Shown here piece by piece: positions 1 to 7,171 of a stretch of DNA of 8,530 nucleotides. The DNA comes from CAUZEO01 sp963578625. Lineage in GTDB: Bacteria > Verrucomicrobiota > Kiritimatiellia > SLOV01. Positions within the stretch are counted from its first letter, which is position 1. Each line of letters opens with the position of its first letter. The stretch spans positions 1-8,530 of the forward strand of contig CAUZEO010000228.1 of NCBI GenBank assembly GCA_963578625.1, in the 5' to 3' direction. The notes under the pieces are model-generated. The model was not told the origin of the DNA. It saw nothing but the letters and a program-made list of their open reading frames with translations, and searched no databases. A program made the translations under genes and the position numbers.

Positions 1-634
1 AGATCTGGTCATACGCAACCTTCTCCACGATATCCCCCAGGTAAGGATCCTCGAACATCAAAAGTCCATCCGGCTTGAGAAGGCTCCTGACCCCCCTGGC
101 CACCGCGTGAAGATCGGGAACATGGCACATCACATTGGCGCCGAGAAACAGGTCAGCCTGCCCATACTGCTCCACTATTTCCGCGGCCAGATTTTCATCA
201 AAGAACCGGCTGATCGTGTTCACGCCCTGCTCGCGGGCTATTTCAGCCACATTTGCTGAAGGTTCAATGCCCAGGTGCCTGATTCCCGCGTTTGCAAAAT
301 ATCTGAGCATGATTCCGTCGTTGCTGCCAATTTCCACGATGAAAGGGTCGGTCTTGTCTTCCATGGTCCCATGGGCGGTCCGGGCGAACTGCTCAAAATG
401 CAGAGCCATGTGACGGGAGGTCGAAGAAAAAAAGGCATACTGATGGTGAAACATTCTTTCCCGATCCACCTGTTCCATTAATTGCACCATTTTACAACGG
501 GCGCAGAATCCAGTGCGCAGATTGAAAAAGAACTCATCTTCAAATTCTTCCTCATCGAGAAACCCGTTTGCAATCGGCATCCGACCGAAATCCAGGAACG
601 ATTCAAGGGGTGCGTCACAGATCAGACAATGCAT
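1..634 (-). CDS. Sugar C-methyltransferase (zinc-binding, SAM-dependent), 3' part outside window
   Basis: This is the N-terminal 211 residues of a class I SAM-dependent methyltransferase of the NDP-hexose C-methyltransferase type (TylCIII/TcaB9-like). Such enzymes transfer a methyl group to a carbon of a nucleotide-activated deoxyketosugar. Two CxxC pairs (C3/C6 and C44/C47) match the N-terminal zinc-binding domain (Methyltransf_13). The SAM motif VEIGSNDG lies at about residues 100-107, a GIEPSAN acidic-loop motif at about 122-128, and ANVMCHVPD at about 166-174. The reading frame is open to the left edge after a typical EDPYLGDIVEK stretch, so the C-terminal Methyltransf_14 domain is off-window. 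The ATG at 634 is chosen because AGGGG lies 8 nt upstream and the family starts just before the first CxxC. In-frame ATGs at 691 and 703 would add a non-conserved leader. It is probably the last visible gene of the minus-strand sugar operon. The family call is firm; the exact sugar substrate cannot be read. Confidence 0.9.
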   Translation of the reverse strand, partial: MHCLICDAPLESFLDFGRMPIANGFLDEEEFEDEFFFNLRTGFCARCKMVQLMEQVDRERMFHHQYAFFSSTSRHMALHFEQFARTAHGTMEDKTDPFIVEIGSNDGIMLRYFANAGIRHLGIEPSANVAEIAREQGVNTISRFFDENLAAEIVEQYGQADLFLGANVMCHVPDLHAVARGVRSLLKPDGLLMFEDPYLGDIVEKVAYDQI

Positions 635-642
635 GCCATGCA

Positions 643-647
643 CCCCT
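643..647 (-). promoter_or_regulatory. Ribosome binding site for the C-methyltransferase
   Basis: On the minus strand AGGGG sits 8 nt before the ATG at 634. The two in-frame upstream ATGs (691 and 703) lack a comparable purine-rich site, so this site decides the start. Confidence 0.55.
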
Positions 648-705
648 GACCCAAATGTCGCTGACTTAAGCTGTCGCTCCGATATGGTCATTTCATGACC
701 CATCC

Positions 706-808
706 ATTCTCAATTCGGCGGGGACCGCCGTCTCCAAATTCATATCTTCATGCTTATCAAGATGTTGACTCAATTCTGGCGACGGCGGTCCCCGCCGTTC
801 CCGAGAAT
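706..808. repeat. 103-bp palindromic element made of two inverted REP-like hairpins
   Basis: Positions 716-732 and 781-797 are a perfect 17-bp inverted repeat (CGGCGGGGACCGCCGTC and its complement). Each arm also folds on itself as CGGCGG-3 nt-CCGCCG. Similarity extends outward to the ends ATTCTC (706-711) and GAGAAT (803-808) with a few differences in between. The right-hand hairpin can be extended to attct/agaat (773-777 / 804-808) with one bulge. The arrangement, two palindromes facing each other around about 48 bp of AT-richer DNA, resembles a REP doublet (BIME) or a tiny MITE. It lies between the end of the methyltransferase pseudogene and the start of the C-methyltransferase, so it would form a stem-loop in an operon transcript. 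No run of T follows it, so it is not a standard terminator. Confidence 0.75.
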
Positions 809-855
809 GATTTGATCATGATGAGGCCTTAAGTCAGCGCCATTCACCCCTGGCG

Positions 856-1835
856 CTATTTCCGTCCACCAATCTGTAGTAAGGCGCTTGGGTTTGATCG
901 CAATGAAGCAACGTATTCTATACAGGCTGCCGGGATCAAGAACGAGGTGAACAATAACCAGAAGCCAAGCTCTATGAAGTCGCAAATATGACGAGTCTGC
1001 TTCAGCCTGAAAAACAACCGGTTCATATGCCGAACCGGGACACACATGTTTAGAGCACTCTGCACGAATCCGAATATACTCTGCTCGGGTGCGACACCTC
1101 GCGGCTCTACAATCTTAAGCCCGGCGCTTTCCAGCGCGAAAGACCGTGTCTCTAGGGAGAAATGGTGGGTGTGCCTTGGCACGTCCAGGTGGCACCATTT
1201 TTTCCGAAATACCTCGTCTGCCGGCTATCGATGTTCGGCACCGCAATCAGCAGCAAGCCTCCCTATGTAAGAACATGGCGAGATTCCCGCAGGGCGTCGA
1301 ACGGATTAGAGAGATGTTCCAATACGTACCATAGAATAACCATGTCAAAAAAAGCGTTGGGAAAGAGCATGGCATACATATCGTCTTTCGTGAAGGTGAT
1401 CTCCTCCCCGATATGGTCCGCGGGAAAATCTGTCGCTCCAGGCCGGTGCATTCACAAGACCTGCTTTGAAGGGCCTTCAGAAGCAATCCTCGTCCACACC
1501 TGGGTTCCAGTACCCGAAGCGGGGACACCGACCGGGTATGCTCATCTTTCAGGGTGAGGCGCACAAGAATTCTGCTGGAGCACCGCATGATGCATTCTGC
1601 AGGGCCCACGAATTTTTTTTTCGTTCGTGTAATAGGCCGCTTCATACAGAGGGGAGAGAGCTTCATCGGGCGGCAGCGGGTCTATTCTGACTAAACCGCA
1701 TCGGCTACATTTCACCAGATGAACGGGGCCATGAAAAGGATCGAATGAAAGCGCTTCCCCGTGGCGGCTGAAAATCGCGTTACCGCAAATGGAGCATGGA
1801 GCGAAGTCCGTTATGGTTGCCGGCGCTCGCTTCAT
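856..1835 (-). pseudogene. Class I SAM-dependent methyltransferase, broken by frameshifts and a stop
   Basis: Pieces in three frames together spell one methyltransferase of about 326 residues (Methyltransf_23 type with an N-terminal zinc ribbon). The start ATG at 1835 overlaps the stop of the upstream oxidoreductase (TGATG). Recognisable parts, in order, are the Cys pairs CSIC and CSRC, YYTNEKK, motif I LEPRCGRG, LWYVLEHLSNPFDALRE, GGLLLIAVPN, FGKKWCHLDVPRHTHHFS and LESAGLKIVEP, with a hydrophobic C-terminus. Lesions: one extra base in a T9 run at 1613-1621, one base lost near 1425-1428, an in-frame TAG at 1263-1265, and one base lost in a T6 run at 1198-1203. Motif I carries Arg (codon 1499-1501) where the family has Gly. 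The ancestral role was probably methylating a sugar or polyketide-like intermediate made by the operon. Three of the lesions are homopolymer indels, so sequencing error must be considered, but the stop and the motif I change are substitutions. Confidence 0.87.
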
Positions 1836-3244
1836 CAGTCCACCCTGGTTTTTCTCGGTGATAAAGGAGGGGATTTCTGCTTGCCCGCTATAGATTCGGC
1901 GAGTTCGAATGCCCGCTTCATGCATTCATCGCTATCCATATACATGAATTCGCCCAGGCGGCCCAGGGTTGTTACCGCGGGCTGCCGATCAATGTAATCC
2001 AGCACAGCTTTGAGATTGGGCGCATAGTCCTTGCGGTATACCGGGTACGCATACGGGGCCTTGACCAGAATCAATTCCTCCACATCACCGGGTTGCAGGA
2101 ATCCGTCGTCGGATAAAGCGTCTATCGAAATGTCGAATAATTCCTTTTTCGAAGCCTTCCACGCAATGCTGTCACGCAACACGGGCATTTCGATCATCAG
2201 GATGTTCTTGCCCGGAGGACTCGTTTCCGGACTGAATGCATTCATTTCGGAAATACGATTGTACGGTTTGTTGAGCATGTAGACATACGCCCCATCCAGG
2301 ATATCCTGCTTGGTTGTGACCATGCCGAGCGCAACCAACGCCCGGTAATCCAATTTCTCGGCCGCGGCCACTATCGCCTCGGGTGGAGCGGGTCGCAGCA
2401 TACGGATCAGGTGGTGCAAGGGAAGCGTCGAAACCGCGTGGGACCCCGTTAATTCATGTTCCGCGCCGTCGCAATCGTACACGACCGTCGAGTCGCCAGT
2501 TTCAGACGTATGAACCTCCCGCACCCGGCAGCCGGTTCGAATGTCCGCCCCGGCTTCCCGCGCCTCCGCGGCAACCCGTTCGGCAATTTCCCCGAATCCA
2601 GTCGGTGGGTAATAGGTTGGAAGCATTTCCCTCTCCAGCAGCGACCCCCCTCGCCGCTTCAACTTTTTCAGCAACAACAGTTTCAGGGTGCTCATGAAGC
2701 TCATCCGGGTGTGGGTTGGAATGGAGCGCGCGGATAGTTCGGTACAGGATATTTTCCAGAACTGCTCCGTGTATGGCTTGAAAAATGTGCGGTACAGATG
2801 GTCTCCGAAACTGCTTCGGGCCCAATCTTCAACCGTTTCGTCCTCGCCCTCCGCCACCTCGGCACGATGAGGAAAGAGCCTGCTTTTGAGAAAGCTAAGC
2901 ACGCACCGCAGGCCGTTCAGATACCCCATTTGCAATAGCACCGTGGCCGGCGTGATCGGATAGTCCAAGTCCTTGCCTTCGTAAAAAAACTTTACCTTGC
3001 GCGGAGCGGGCTCCGGGCTGGTTTCGAAAAGACCCAGCACGGTTCGGACAATTTCTTCATCCTCGGAGAAAAACGAGTGGGGACCGACATCCAGGGCGTA
3101 CGGACCCTGCCGAACCGTACGTGCCAGCCCGCCCACCGCATCTTCGGCCTCGAGCACGGTAACCGGAATATCCAGTTGCGCGAGTTTCCAGGCCGCGCTC
3201 AATCCGGAAATTCCACCGCCCAGAATGATTACGTGATGGTTCAT
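1835..3244 (-). CDS. FAD-dependent amine-oxidase/UDP-galactopyranose-mutase-like oxidoreductase
   Basis: This 469-residue protein belongs to the FAD-binding amine-oxidase superfamily. It resembles the protoporphyrinogen-oxidase/UDP-galactopyranose-mutase-like proteins that recur in polysaccharide clusters. The N-terminal Rossmann motif GGGISGLSAA is at residues 9-18, with E32 as the expected ribose-binding acid, GGLART at 38-43 and DVGPH at 52-56. Further family landmarks are YTEQFWKISCTELSA in the middle, YPPTGFGEIAERVA before the substrate-domain strand, and a C-terminal GRLGEFMYMDSDECMKRA, the usual last FAD-contact region. There is no signal peptide, so it is cytoplasmic. It overlaps the upstream TPR gene by ATGA and the downstream methyltransferase by one base, so it is translationally coupled to both. 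A purine-rich GGGAAGAAAG precedes the start. It could oxidise or isomerise a sugar nucleotide or lipid-linked sugar. A heme-pathway role is less likely, because the neighbours are methyltransferases rather than hem genes. Confidence 0.88.
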   Translation of the reverse strand: MNHHVIILGGGISGLSAAWKLAQLDIPVTVLEAEDAVGGLARTVRQGPYALDVGPHSFFSEDEEIVRTVLGLFETSPEPAPRKVKFFYEGKDLDYPITPATVLLQMGYLNGLRCVLSFLKSRLFPHRAEVAEGEDETVEDWARSSFGDHLYRTFFKPYTEQFWKISCTELSARSIPTHTRMSFMSTLKLLLLKKLKRRGGSLLEREMLPTYYPPTGFGEIAERVAAEAREAGADIRTGCRVREVHTSETGDSTVVYDCDGAEHELTGSHAVSTLPLHHLIRMLRPAPPEAIVAAAEKLDYRALVALGMVTTKQDILDGAYVYMLNKPYNRISEMNAFSPETSPPGKNILMIEMPVLRDSIAWKASKKELFDISIDALSDDGFLQPGDVEELILVKAPYAYPVYRKDYAPNLKAVLDYIDRQPAVTTLGRLGEFMYMDSDECMKRAFELAESIAGKQKSPPLSPRKTRVD

Positions 3245-5631
3245 TTACTTTCTTCCCGGTAAGGAATGCCCTGCCCGTACAATTCAGCTCGCTCACGCAT
3301 TTCCCGGACCAACTTCTCGTTTTCCGCCGCGGTTGCCGCGTCAATCGCGCTCGCGGCGGTTTTGATCGCCGCGTCAAACCGGCCCGCCTCCGCGTACGCG
3401 GCCGCCAGGGTGTCGAGAGCGCCCGCCGCTTGATGGCGCGTCAGCTCGCAAATCCGCCCAGCTAGTTTGACGGCTTGGGTTCCATCACGCAATACCCCAT
3501 CGGGATGGGTGGCCCGAATCCAAGCCAGGTTATTCAGTGCCCGGGGAGAATCCGGGTTCAGGTCCAGCGCCCGGGTATACCGGCGAACCGCCGCCGCGGC
3601 ATCTCCCCCAGCGCCAAGCGCACTGCCCAGGCTGGTGTGTGCCTCCGCATGATCAGGAGCGATCCGCAAGGCGTGGTGGAATTGCTCTGTGCCTTCCGCA
3701 ATCTTCCCTTGCCCCAGCAGGCAATTGCCCAAATGGTAGTGCGCCATTGCGTCATCTGGTTGCAAATCCAGCGCTCGATGGTAATGCTCGATGGCTTCGA
3801 CAATCTTCCCTTGCCCCCGAAAGGCATTGCCCAGGTTGTAGTGCGCCTCCGCGAAATCAGGCTTGATCCGCAAAGCGCTGCGATACATCTCGATGGCTTC
3901 GACGGTCTTCCCTTGCCGCTGCAGGATACTGCCCAGGTTGTTGTGGGCCTCCTCGTGATCAGGATTGCTCCGCAGGGCTTGACGAAAATGCTCGGCGGCT
4001 TCGGCGATCTTCCCTTGCCCCAGGAGAATATTGCCCAGGTTGTTATGAGCCTCCGCGTCATCCGGCTTGACCCGCAGGATTTGAACGAACAGCCCGGTGG
4101 CCTCCGCAAAAGAGCCTTCCTTGGCCAGCGCAACCCCCAGGTTGCTACGCGCTTTCGCCAAACTGGGCTTGATCCGCAGGGCCCGACGATAGTGGTCGAT
4201 GGCTTCAGAAAAGTTCTCCTGGTCCAGCAGGAAATGGCCCTGGCCGGCGTGGGCCACGTAATTCTGAGAAGTGCAGGCGAGCGTATGATTCCAGAGCGAT
4301 TCACTGTTTCGCCAATGGGACGTCTGGATCCATGCACACACCATCAAAGCCGCCAGGATCGCCGTGACCGCGGTGCCACACACCAGGCGACGGTGCCGCC
4401 ACGCAATCGACACATCCGCGACCGCCCACGTCAGAAGTAGATAGAGACCGATCTGCGGCAAGTACGTATATCGGTCCGCCCGCGCCTGTTCCCCAACCTG
4501 GATCACCCCAATGACCGGCGCCAACATCCCGAGGTACCAAAACCAGCCGACGGGCAGGTAAGGATATTTCCGCCACCAGAGGAACACGACCGCGGAAATC
4601 GAACCCAGTAGAACAATCGAGAAGATGATTTGCGAAGCTCCGTATGTTGTAAGGGGATAGAGGACGGCCAGTTTCACAGGATAAACCATTTGGCCAAGGT
4701 AGGCCGCGCAGGACACCAGGGCATTACCGATCCGCGCAGGAAAGGAAAGCTTTTCAATCGGCATCATCGATACGGTCTCCGAGAGAACCGTTACCACGCA
4801 CGACGCAGCCGAAAGGGCAAAAAGCGGGACCTTCTCCACCAGCAACCACCGTGCCGGTCGGATTGAGACGGGAGGATCGAGCGTGGAGGGACGACGCGGC
4901 GCCTGCAAGTCCTCGGAACCATCCGAAAACCTCTTTAACGGCCAGTAGTCCAGCAGCAGCAGCAACGCCGGCAGGGTCACCAACATCGGCTTCGACATCA
5001 GGCCGAGCGCGAAAAAGAGTGTCACAGGCAGGTAGCGGGCGAGTGAGAAGGGCCGTGCGGCGTATCGCGCATACGCCCCGAGGGTGAGAACGAAAAACAG
5101 ACCGCATAGCACATCCTTGCGTTCGGCTACCCAGGCCACCGACTCCACCCGCAGGGGATGGATCGCGAACACCGCCGCCACCACCGCGCTACGCCAGAGC
5201 GTACCGGTCATCCCTCGCAGCACCAGGAACAGGAGAATCGCCACCACGGCATGCAACACAACGTTGGTGAGGTGATGCCAGCCGGCGTCCAGTCCGTAGA
5301 GCTGGCAGTCCAGCATGTGGGAAAGCCAGGTCAGCGGGTGCCAGTTTCCGGCATGAAAATGGGTGAACGCCCAGGCGAACCCATGCGGGCTCAGCCCATC
5401 GAGAACCACCGGGTTATCAACCACGTATAAAGGGTCATCGTAGTTGACAAACTCATGAGAGAGCGTCCGGCCGAAAACGATGAGCGTGACCGCGGCCAGC
5501 AGAATGCAGAGTACAGTCGCGGTTCTGTTGTCTGCCTTACGATTCGCCATGGGTGCCAAAGGTTCCACCTCCAGCGAGGAGTTCGCGTGTTTTCGCCGCC
5601 GCGCCAATCTCTCTTTTGATCGTCGCCCCAT
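3241..5631 (-). CDS. TMTC-like GT-C membrane protein with C-terminal TPR repeats
   Basis: This integral membrane protein of about 796 residues resembles bacterial relatives of the TMTC protein O-mannosyltransferases. The N-terminal half has a basic cytosolic tail, a first TM helix at about 38-57 and then about ten more hydrophobic helices. The first extracytoplasmic loop carries NYDDPLYV with the paired acids typical of GT-C enzymes. Other family signatures follow: HPLRVESVAWVAERKDVL, SKPMLVTLPALLLLLDYWPL and EQARADRYTYLPQIG. From about position 4260 down to 3300 the protein is a TPR solenoid of about nine 34-residue repeats (LGNILLGQGKIAEAAEHF pattern), probably outside the membrane. The likely role is transferring a lipid-linked sugar to a protein or glycan, with the TPRs holding a partner. 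Start choice: the ATG at 5631 gives MGRRSKERLARRRK, a plausible tail, but has only a weak RBS. ATG 5550 (MANRKAD) has GGAGGTGG 14 nt upstream. An open TTG at 5709 adds a non-conserved leader. The family is clear; the start is uncertain. Confidence 0.85.
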   Translation of the reverse strand: MGRRSKERLARRRKHANSSLEVEPLAPMANRKADNRTATVLCILLAAVTLIVFGRTLSHEFVNYDDPLYVVDNPVVLDGLSPHGFAWAFTHFHAGNWHPLTWLSHMLDCQLYGLDAGWHHLTNVVLHAVVAILLFLVLRGMTGTLWRSAVVAAVFAIHPLRVESVAWVAERKDVLCGLFFVLTLGAYARYAARPFSLARYLPVTLFFALGLMSKPMLVTLPALLLLLDYWPLKRFSDGSEDLQAPRRPSTLDPPVSIRPARWLLVEKVPLFALSAASCVVTVLSETVSMMPIEKLSFPARIGNALVSCAAYLGQMVYPVKLAVLYPLTTYGASQIIFSIVLLGSISAVVFLWWRKYPYLPVGWFWYLGMLAPVIGVIQVGEQARADRYTYLPQIGLYLLLTWAVADVSIAWRHRRLVCGTAVTAILAALMVCAWIQTSHWRNSESLWNHTLACTSQNYVAHAGQGHFLLDQENFSEAIDHYRRALRIKPSLAKARSNLGVALAKEGSFAEATGLFVQILRVKPDDAEAHNNLGNILLGQGKIAEAAEHFRQALRSNPDHEEAHNNLGSILQRQGKTVEAIEMYRSALRIKPDFAEAHYNLGNAFRGQGKIVEAIEHYHRALDLQPDDAMAHYHLGNCLLGQGKIAEGTEQFHHALRIAPDHAEAHTSLGSALGAGGDAAAAVRRYTRALDLNPDSPRALNNLAWIRATHPDGVLRDGTQAVKLAGRICELTRHQAAGALDTLAAAYAEAGRFDAAIKTAASAIDAATAAENEKLVREMRERAELYGQGIPYREESK
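3640..4060 (-). repeat. Tandem 102-bp coding repeats encoding TPRs
   Basis: Within the TPR part of the membrane protein, the block beginning CTTCCCTTGCC (plus strand) recurs at 3703, 3805, 3907 and 4009, exactly 102 bp (34 codons) apart. It is followed each time by similar sequence such as TTGCCCAGGTTGTAGTGCGCC. Neighbouring repeats are more alike at DNA level than protein constraint alone requires, which suggests recent duplication inside the gene. The outer TPRs are more diverged. Confidence 0.75.
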
Positions 5632-5912
5632 TGGGTTGGTCAGGCCTCGTCCGAGTCGTTGTGGCAGAGGATGAGGGGGCACGCATACCGCCGGATTTCT
5701 CCCCCCCAAGCCCGTTCTGTTTTGGAAATCAATGACATCCTTTTACCTACAGCATCATATATGAGAGCCCCCCCTTCGTCGTGAACTTTTGTCGCTTTGT
5801 CGAAAACAGGATCGCCGAAGCTCGCGACGAAGACAATTTTCAGGGTACGATCAAATAAGCTCCGGCCCCGGGGTGTTCCTGATCATGCATATCCAAAGTT
5901 CGCCCATCGTTT

Positions 5913-5953
5913 TCCGTAATCGTCAACCCAATCTCTCGGATCACGATTACGGA
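5913..5953. repeat. 11-bp inverted repeat with 19-nt spacer
   Basis: TCCGTAATCGT (5913-5923) is perfectly complementary to ACGATTACGGA (5943-5953). It lies about 280-400 bp upstream of the candidate operon starts. It could be an operator, a stem-loop in an untranslated RNA, or a relic of a dispersed repeat. Nothing in the window decides between these. Confidence 0.5.
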
Positions 5954-5983
5954 GTGCGATTCTTTTCCGAGGTCCGCAGGCTC

Positions 5984-6009
5984 GGTAGGCCTGGGAAGGC
6001 CAACCTACC
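5984..6009. repeat. Short imperfect hairpin beside the terminator
   Basis: GGTAGG (5984-5989) pairs with CCTACC (6004-6009). A further CC/GG and T/A pairing lies inside, with a four-base bulge CCAA on one side. It lies directly beyond the terminator as read by minus-strand transcription, so it may be part of the same 3' region or an independent operator. Function unknown. Confidence 0.35.
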
Positions 6010-6014
6010 AAACA

Positions 6015-6048
6015 AAAAGCCCCCGCGGGAAATCCCGCGGGGGCTTTT
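6015..6048 (-). terminator. Rho-independent terminator of the PEP-CTERM gene
   Basis: A perfect 16-bp stem (6015-6030 with 6033-6048) has a GC core GCCCCCGCGGG flanked by A and T runs. Reading the minus strand, the stem ends in TTTT and continues TGTTTGG, a good U tract. It lies 37 bp past the PEP-CTERM stop codon. The plus strand also has TTTT after the stem, so weak two-way termination is possible, though no plus-strand gene is near. It isolates the PEP-CTERM transcript from the downstream glycan operon. Confidence 0.9.
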
Positions 6049-6084
6049 GAATCGAATTTTTTATCGGCCGTCAGGCCGCCGGAT

Positions 6085-6876
6085 TCAGCCTCTCCGCCGA
6101 CGCAGACCGGCGATTACCAGTCCGGCGACGCCCAGGAGACCGAGGGTACCCGGCTCCGGAATAGCTGTCGTGTAGAGATTGATCGAATCAACGAAGTACC
6201 AGGATGAACTAAGGGGTGAAGTGTTATTACCCCCCGGAGCCGCCGTCCTCAACCGGAGCCGGTCCACTTCGCCGCCCAACATGGCAACGAACGATCTCTC
6301 CTCAGTCATCGTTCCGGTGTGGTCCGAACTCAGACTCCACGTCGTAGTCGGAAAATCATAATTTACGCGTACCGTAAAATAGTCCGAATCCGTTTGGGTG
6401 TTTCCCAAAGCGGGGGTATGAGTGCCGTCATCGCTTTGGACGAGTGTGTCCGAAGCCACATACTCGCGGAATTCAAAGGTGCTGTGACCATTGACGCTCG
6501 TATACAACCGATGAAACTCACCTTCTCCAACGGCTTCGTTCCTAAACTCAATGATGAGGTTACCCGCAGCTGTATTCACCCGCATCACGGTATCAAGGGT
6601 CATTGACTGCAGGGTGGGATCGTTCAGCTGAATGGCGGTCCCTAGGCTCACTTGGATTTCCGCGGCCGGTACCGACGTTGAAGTGCCGTCACGGCCGAAC
6701 ACCGTGCGGGAACCGGTCTCGGTGTCCACACCCGCAACCCCGCCGCCGTGGGGAGCATTCCATTGGGAAAGATCGTCAAAGTCATCGCTGAAGATGCTGG
6801 AGGCGGAGGCCAGCCCTGGTCCCATGACCATGCCGATAACTACGCCCGCGATAAGTGTTAGCTGGGATTTCTTCAT
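6085..6876 (-). CDS. PEP-CTERM sorting domain protein (exosortase substrate)
   Basis: This 263-residue secreted protein has a lysine-rich start (MKKSQ), a hydrophobic signal-peptide core and a likely signal peptidase site after ASA (about residue 26). The C-terminus (about 239-263) is a textbook PEP-CTERM signal: IPEP, a hydrophobic helix TLGLLGVAGLVIAGL and a final RRRR cluster. The family model is that exosortase cuts at the PEP motif and the protein is released or attached to the extracellular polymer matrix. The body has no motif I can name. It starts FSDDFDDLSQWN, is rich in Thr, Ser and Asn, and is probably a beta-sandwich; its function is unknown. AGAGGA lies 7 nt before the ATG, a good RBS, which fixes the start. 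It stands alone, closed by a strong terminator. No exosortase is in the window. Proteins of this class are often Ser/Thr-rich and may be glycosylated. Confidence 0.93.
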   Translation of the reverse strand: MKKSQLTLIAGVVIGMVMGPGLASASSIFSDDFDDLSQWNAPHGGGVAGVDTETGSRTVFGRDGTSTSVPAAEIQVSLGTAIQLNDPTLQSMTLDTVMRVNTAAGNLIIEFRNEAVGEGEFHRLYTSVNGHSTFEFREYVASDTLVQSDDGTHTPALGNTQTDSDYFTVRVNYDFPTTTWSLSSDHTGTMTEERSFVAMLGGEVDRLRLRTAAPGGNNTSPLSSSWYFVDSINLYTTAIPEPGTLGLLGVAGLVIAGLRRRRG

Positions 6877-7171
6877 TGTAGGTTCCTCTTGCTTTATTGG
6901 CCCGAAACCGTTGCAACTGCATGCAATTTGATGACGGACGTTGGTTCAGGTTACGACTGTATTCTCTCCCCACTCGGGATTCTAGCTGTGCGACTCTCAT
7001 GCATAGCATCAAACAATCCAACATACTTTAGCGGTGCTCGCTCCAGCAGGCAACGAAAAACTTTTTTTTTTCCCGCCTCCGCCACTAAACCCGGGCGGAC
7101 AAGAATGGGACCGTTTTTCCCGGACTCCAAAACCTTTAAGAAAGATGAAAACATCGATCTTTCTTTGTAAA

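Larger units (their letters stand above)
5632..6084. other. Intergenic region upstream of the glycan operon
   Basis: No convincing gene is seen in these 453 bases. From left to right on the plus strand they hold: the possible N-terminal extension of the TPR gene (to 5709); a 10-bp perfect palindrome TCATATATGA (5755-5764), overlapping a weak minus-strand promoter guess (TTCACG at 5780-5785, TATATG at 5756-5761, 18-bp spacer); an 8-bp inverted repeat CTTCGTCG/CGACGAAG (5774-5781/5825-5832); two stronger inverted repeats listed separately; and the terminator. The operon promoter must lie here, because the terminator separates it from the PEP-CTERM gene. Confidence 0.5.

Noticed and set aside
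716..797. Inverted repeat as a transcription terminator
   Set aside because: The stems are not followed by a T run on either strand, and the downstream C-methyltransferase has no other obvious promoter, so read-through is more likely.
1162..1557. 131-residue plus-strand open frame
   Set aside because: It is antisense to the methyltransferase pseudogene, whose minus-strand fragments carry recognisable motifs.
3640..4060. Regular repeats as a CRISPR array
   Set aside because: The period is 102 bp, the whole unit is coding and diverged, and there are no unique spacers; these are TPRs.
3558..4337. 259-residue minus-strand open frame in a second register
   Set aside because: It is an alternative frame of the same TPR repeats with no family character; the in-frame product of 3241-5631 explains the sequence.
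3475..4440. 321-residue plus-strand open frame
   Set aside because: It is the antisense of the TPR array. Its apparent repeats (LPLPQ...AQVV) mirror the 102-bp TPR period, and the opposite strand encodes a clear TPR protein.
5789..6175. 128-residue plus-strand open frame
   Set aside because: It runs through the terminator hairpin and into the antisense of the PEP-CTERM gene.
7062..7071. T10 run as an intrinsic terminator
   Set aside because: No stable stem lies directly before it on the plus strand; only a 4-bp stem is visible.
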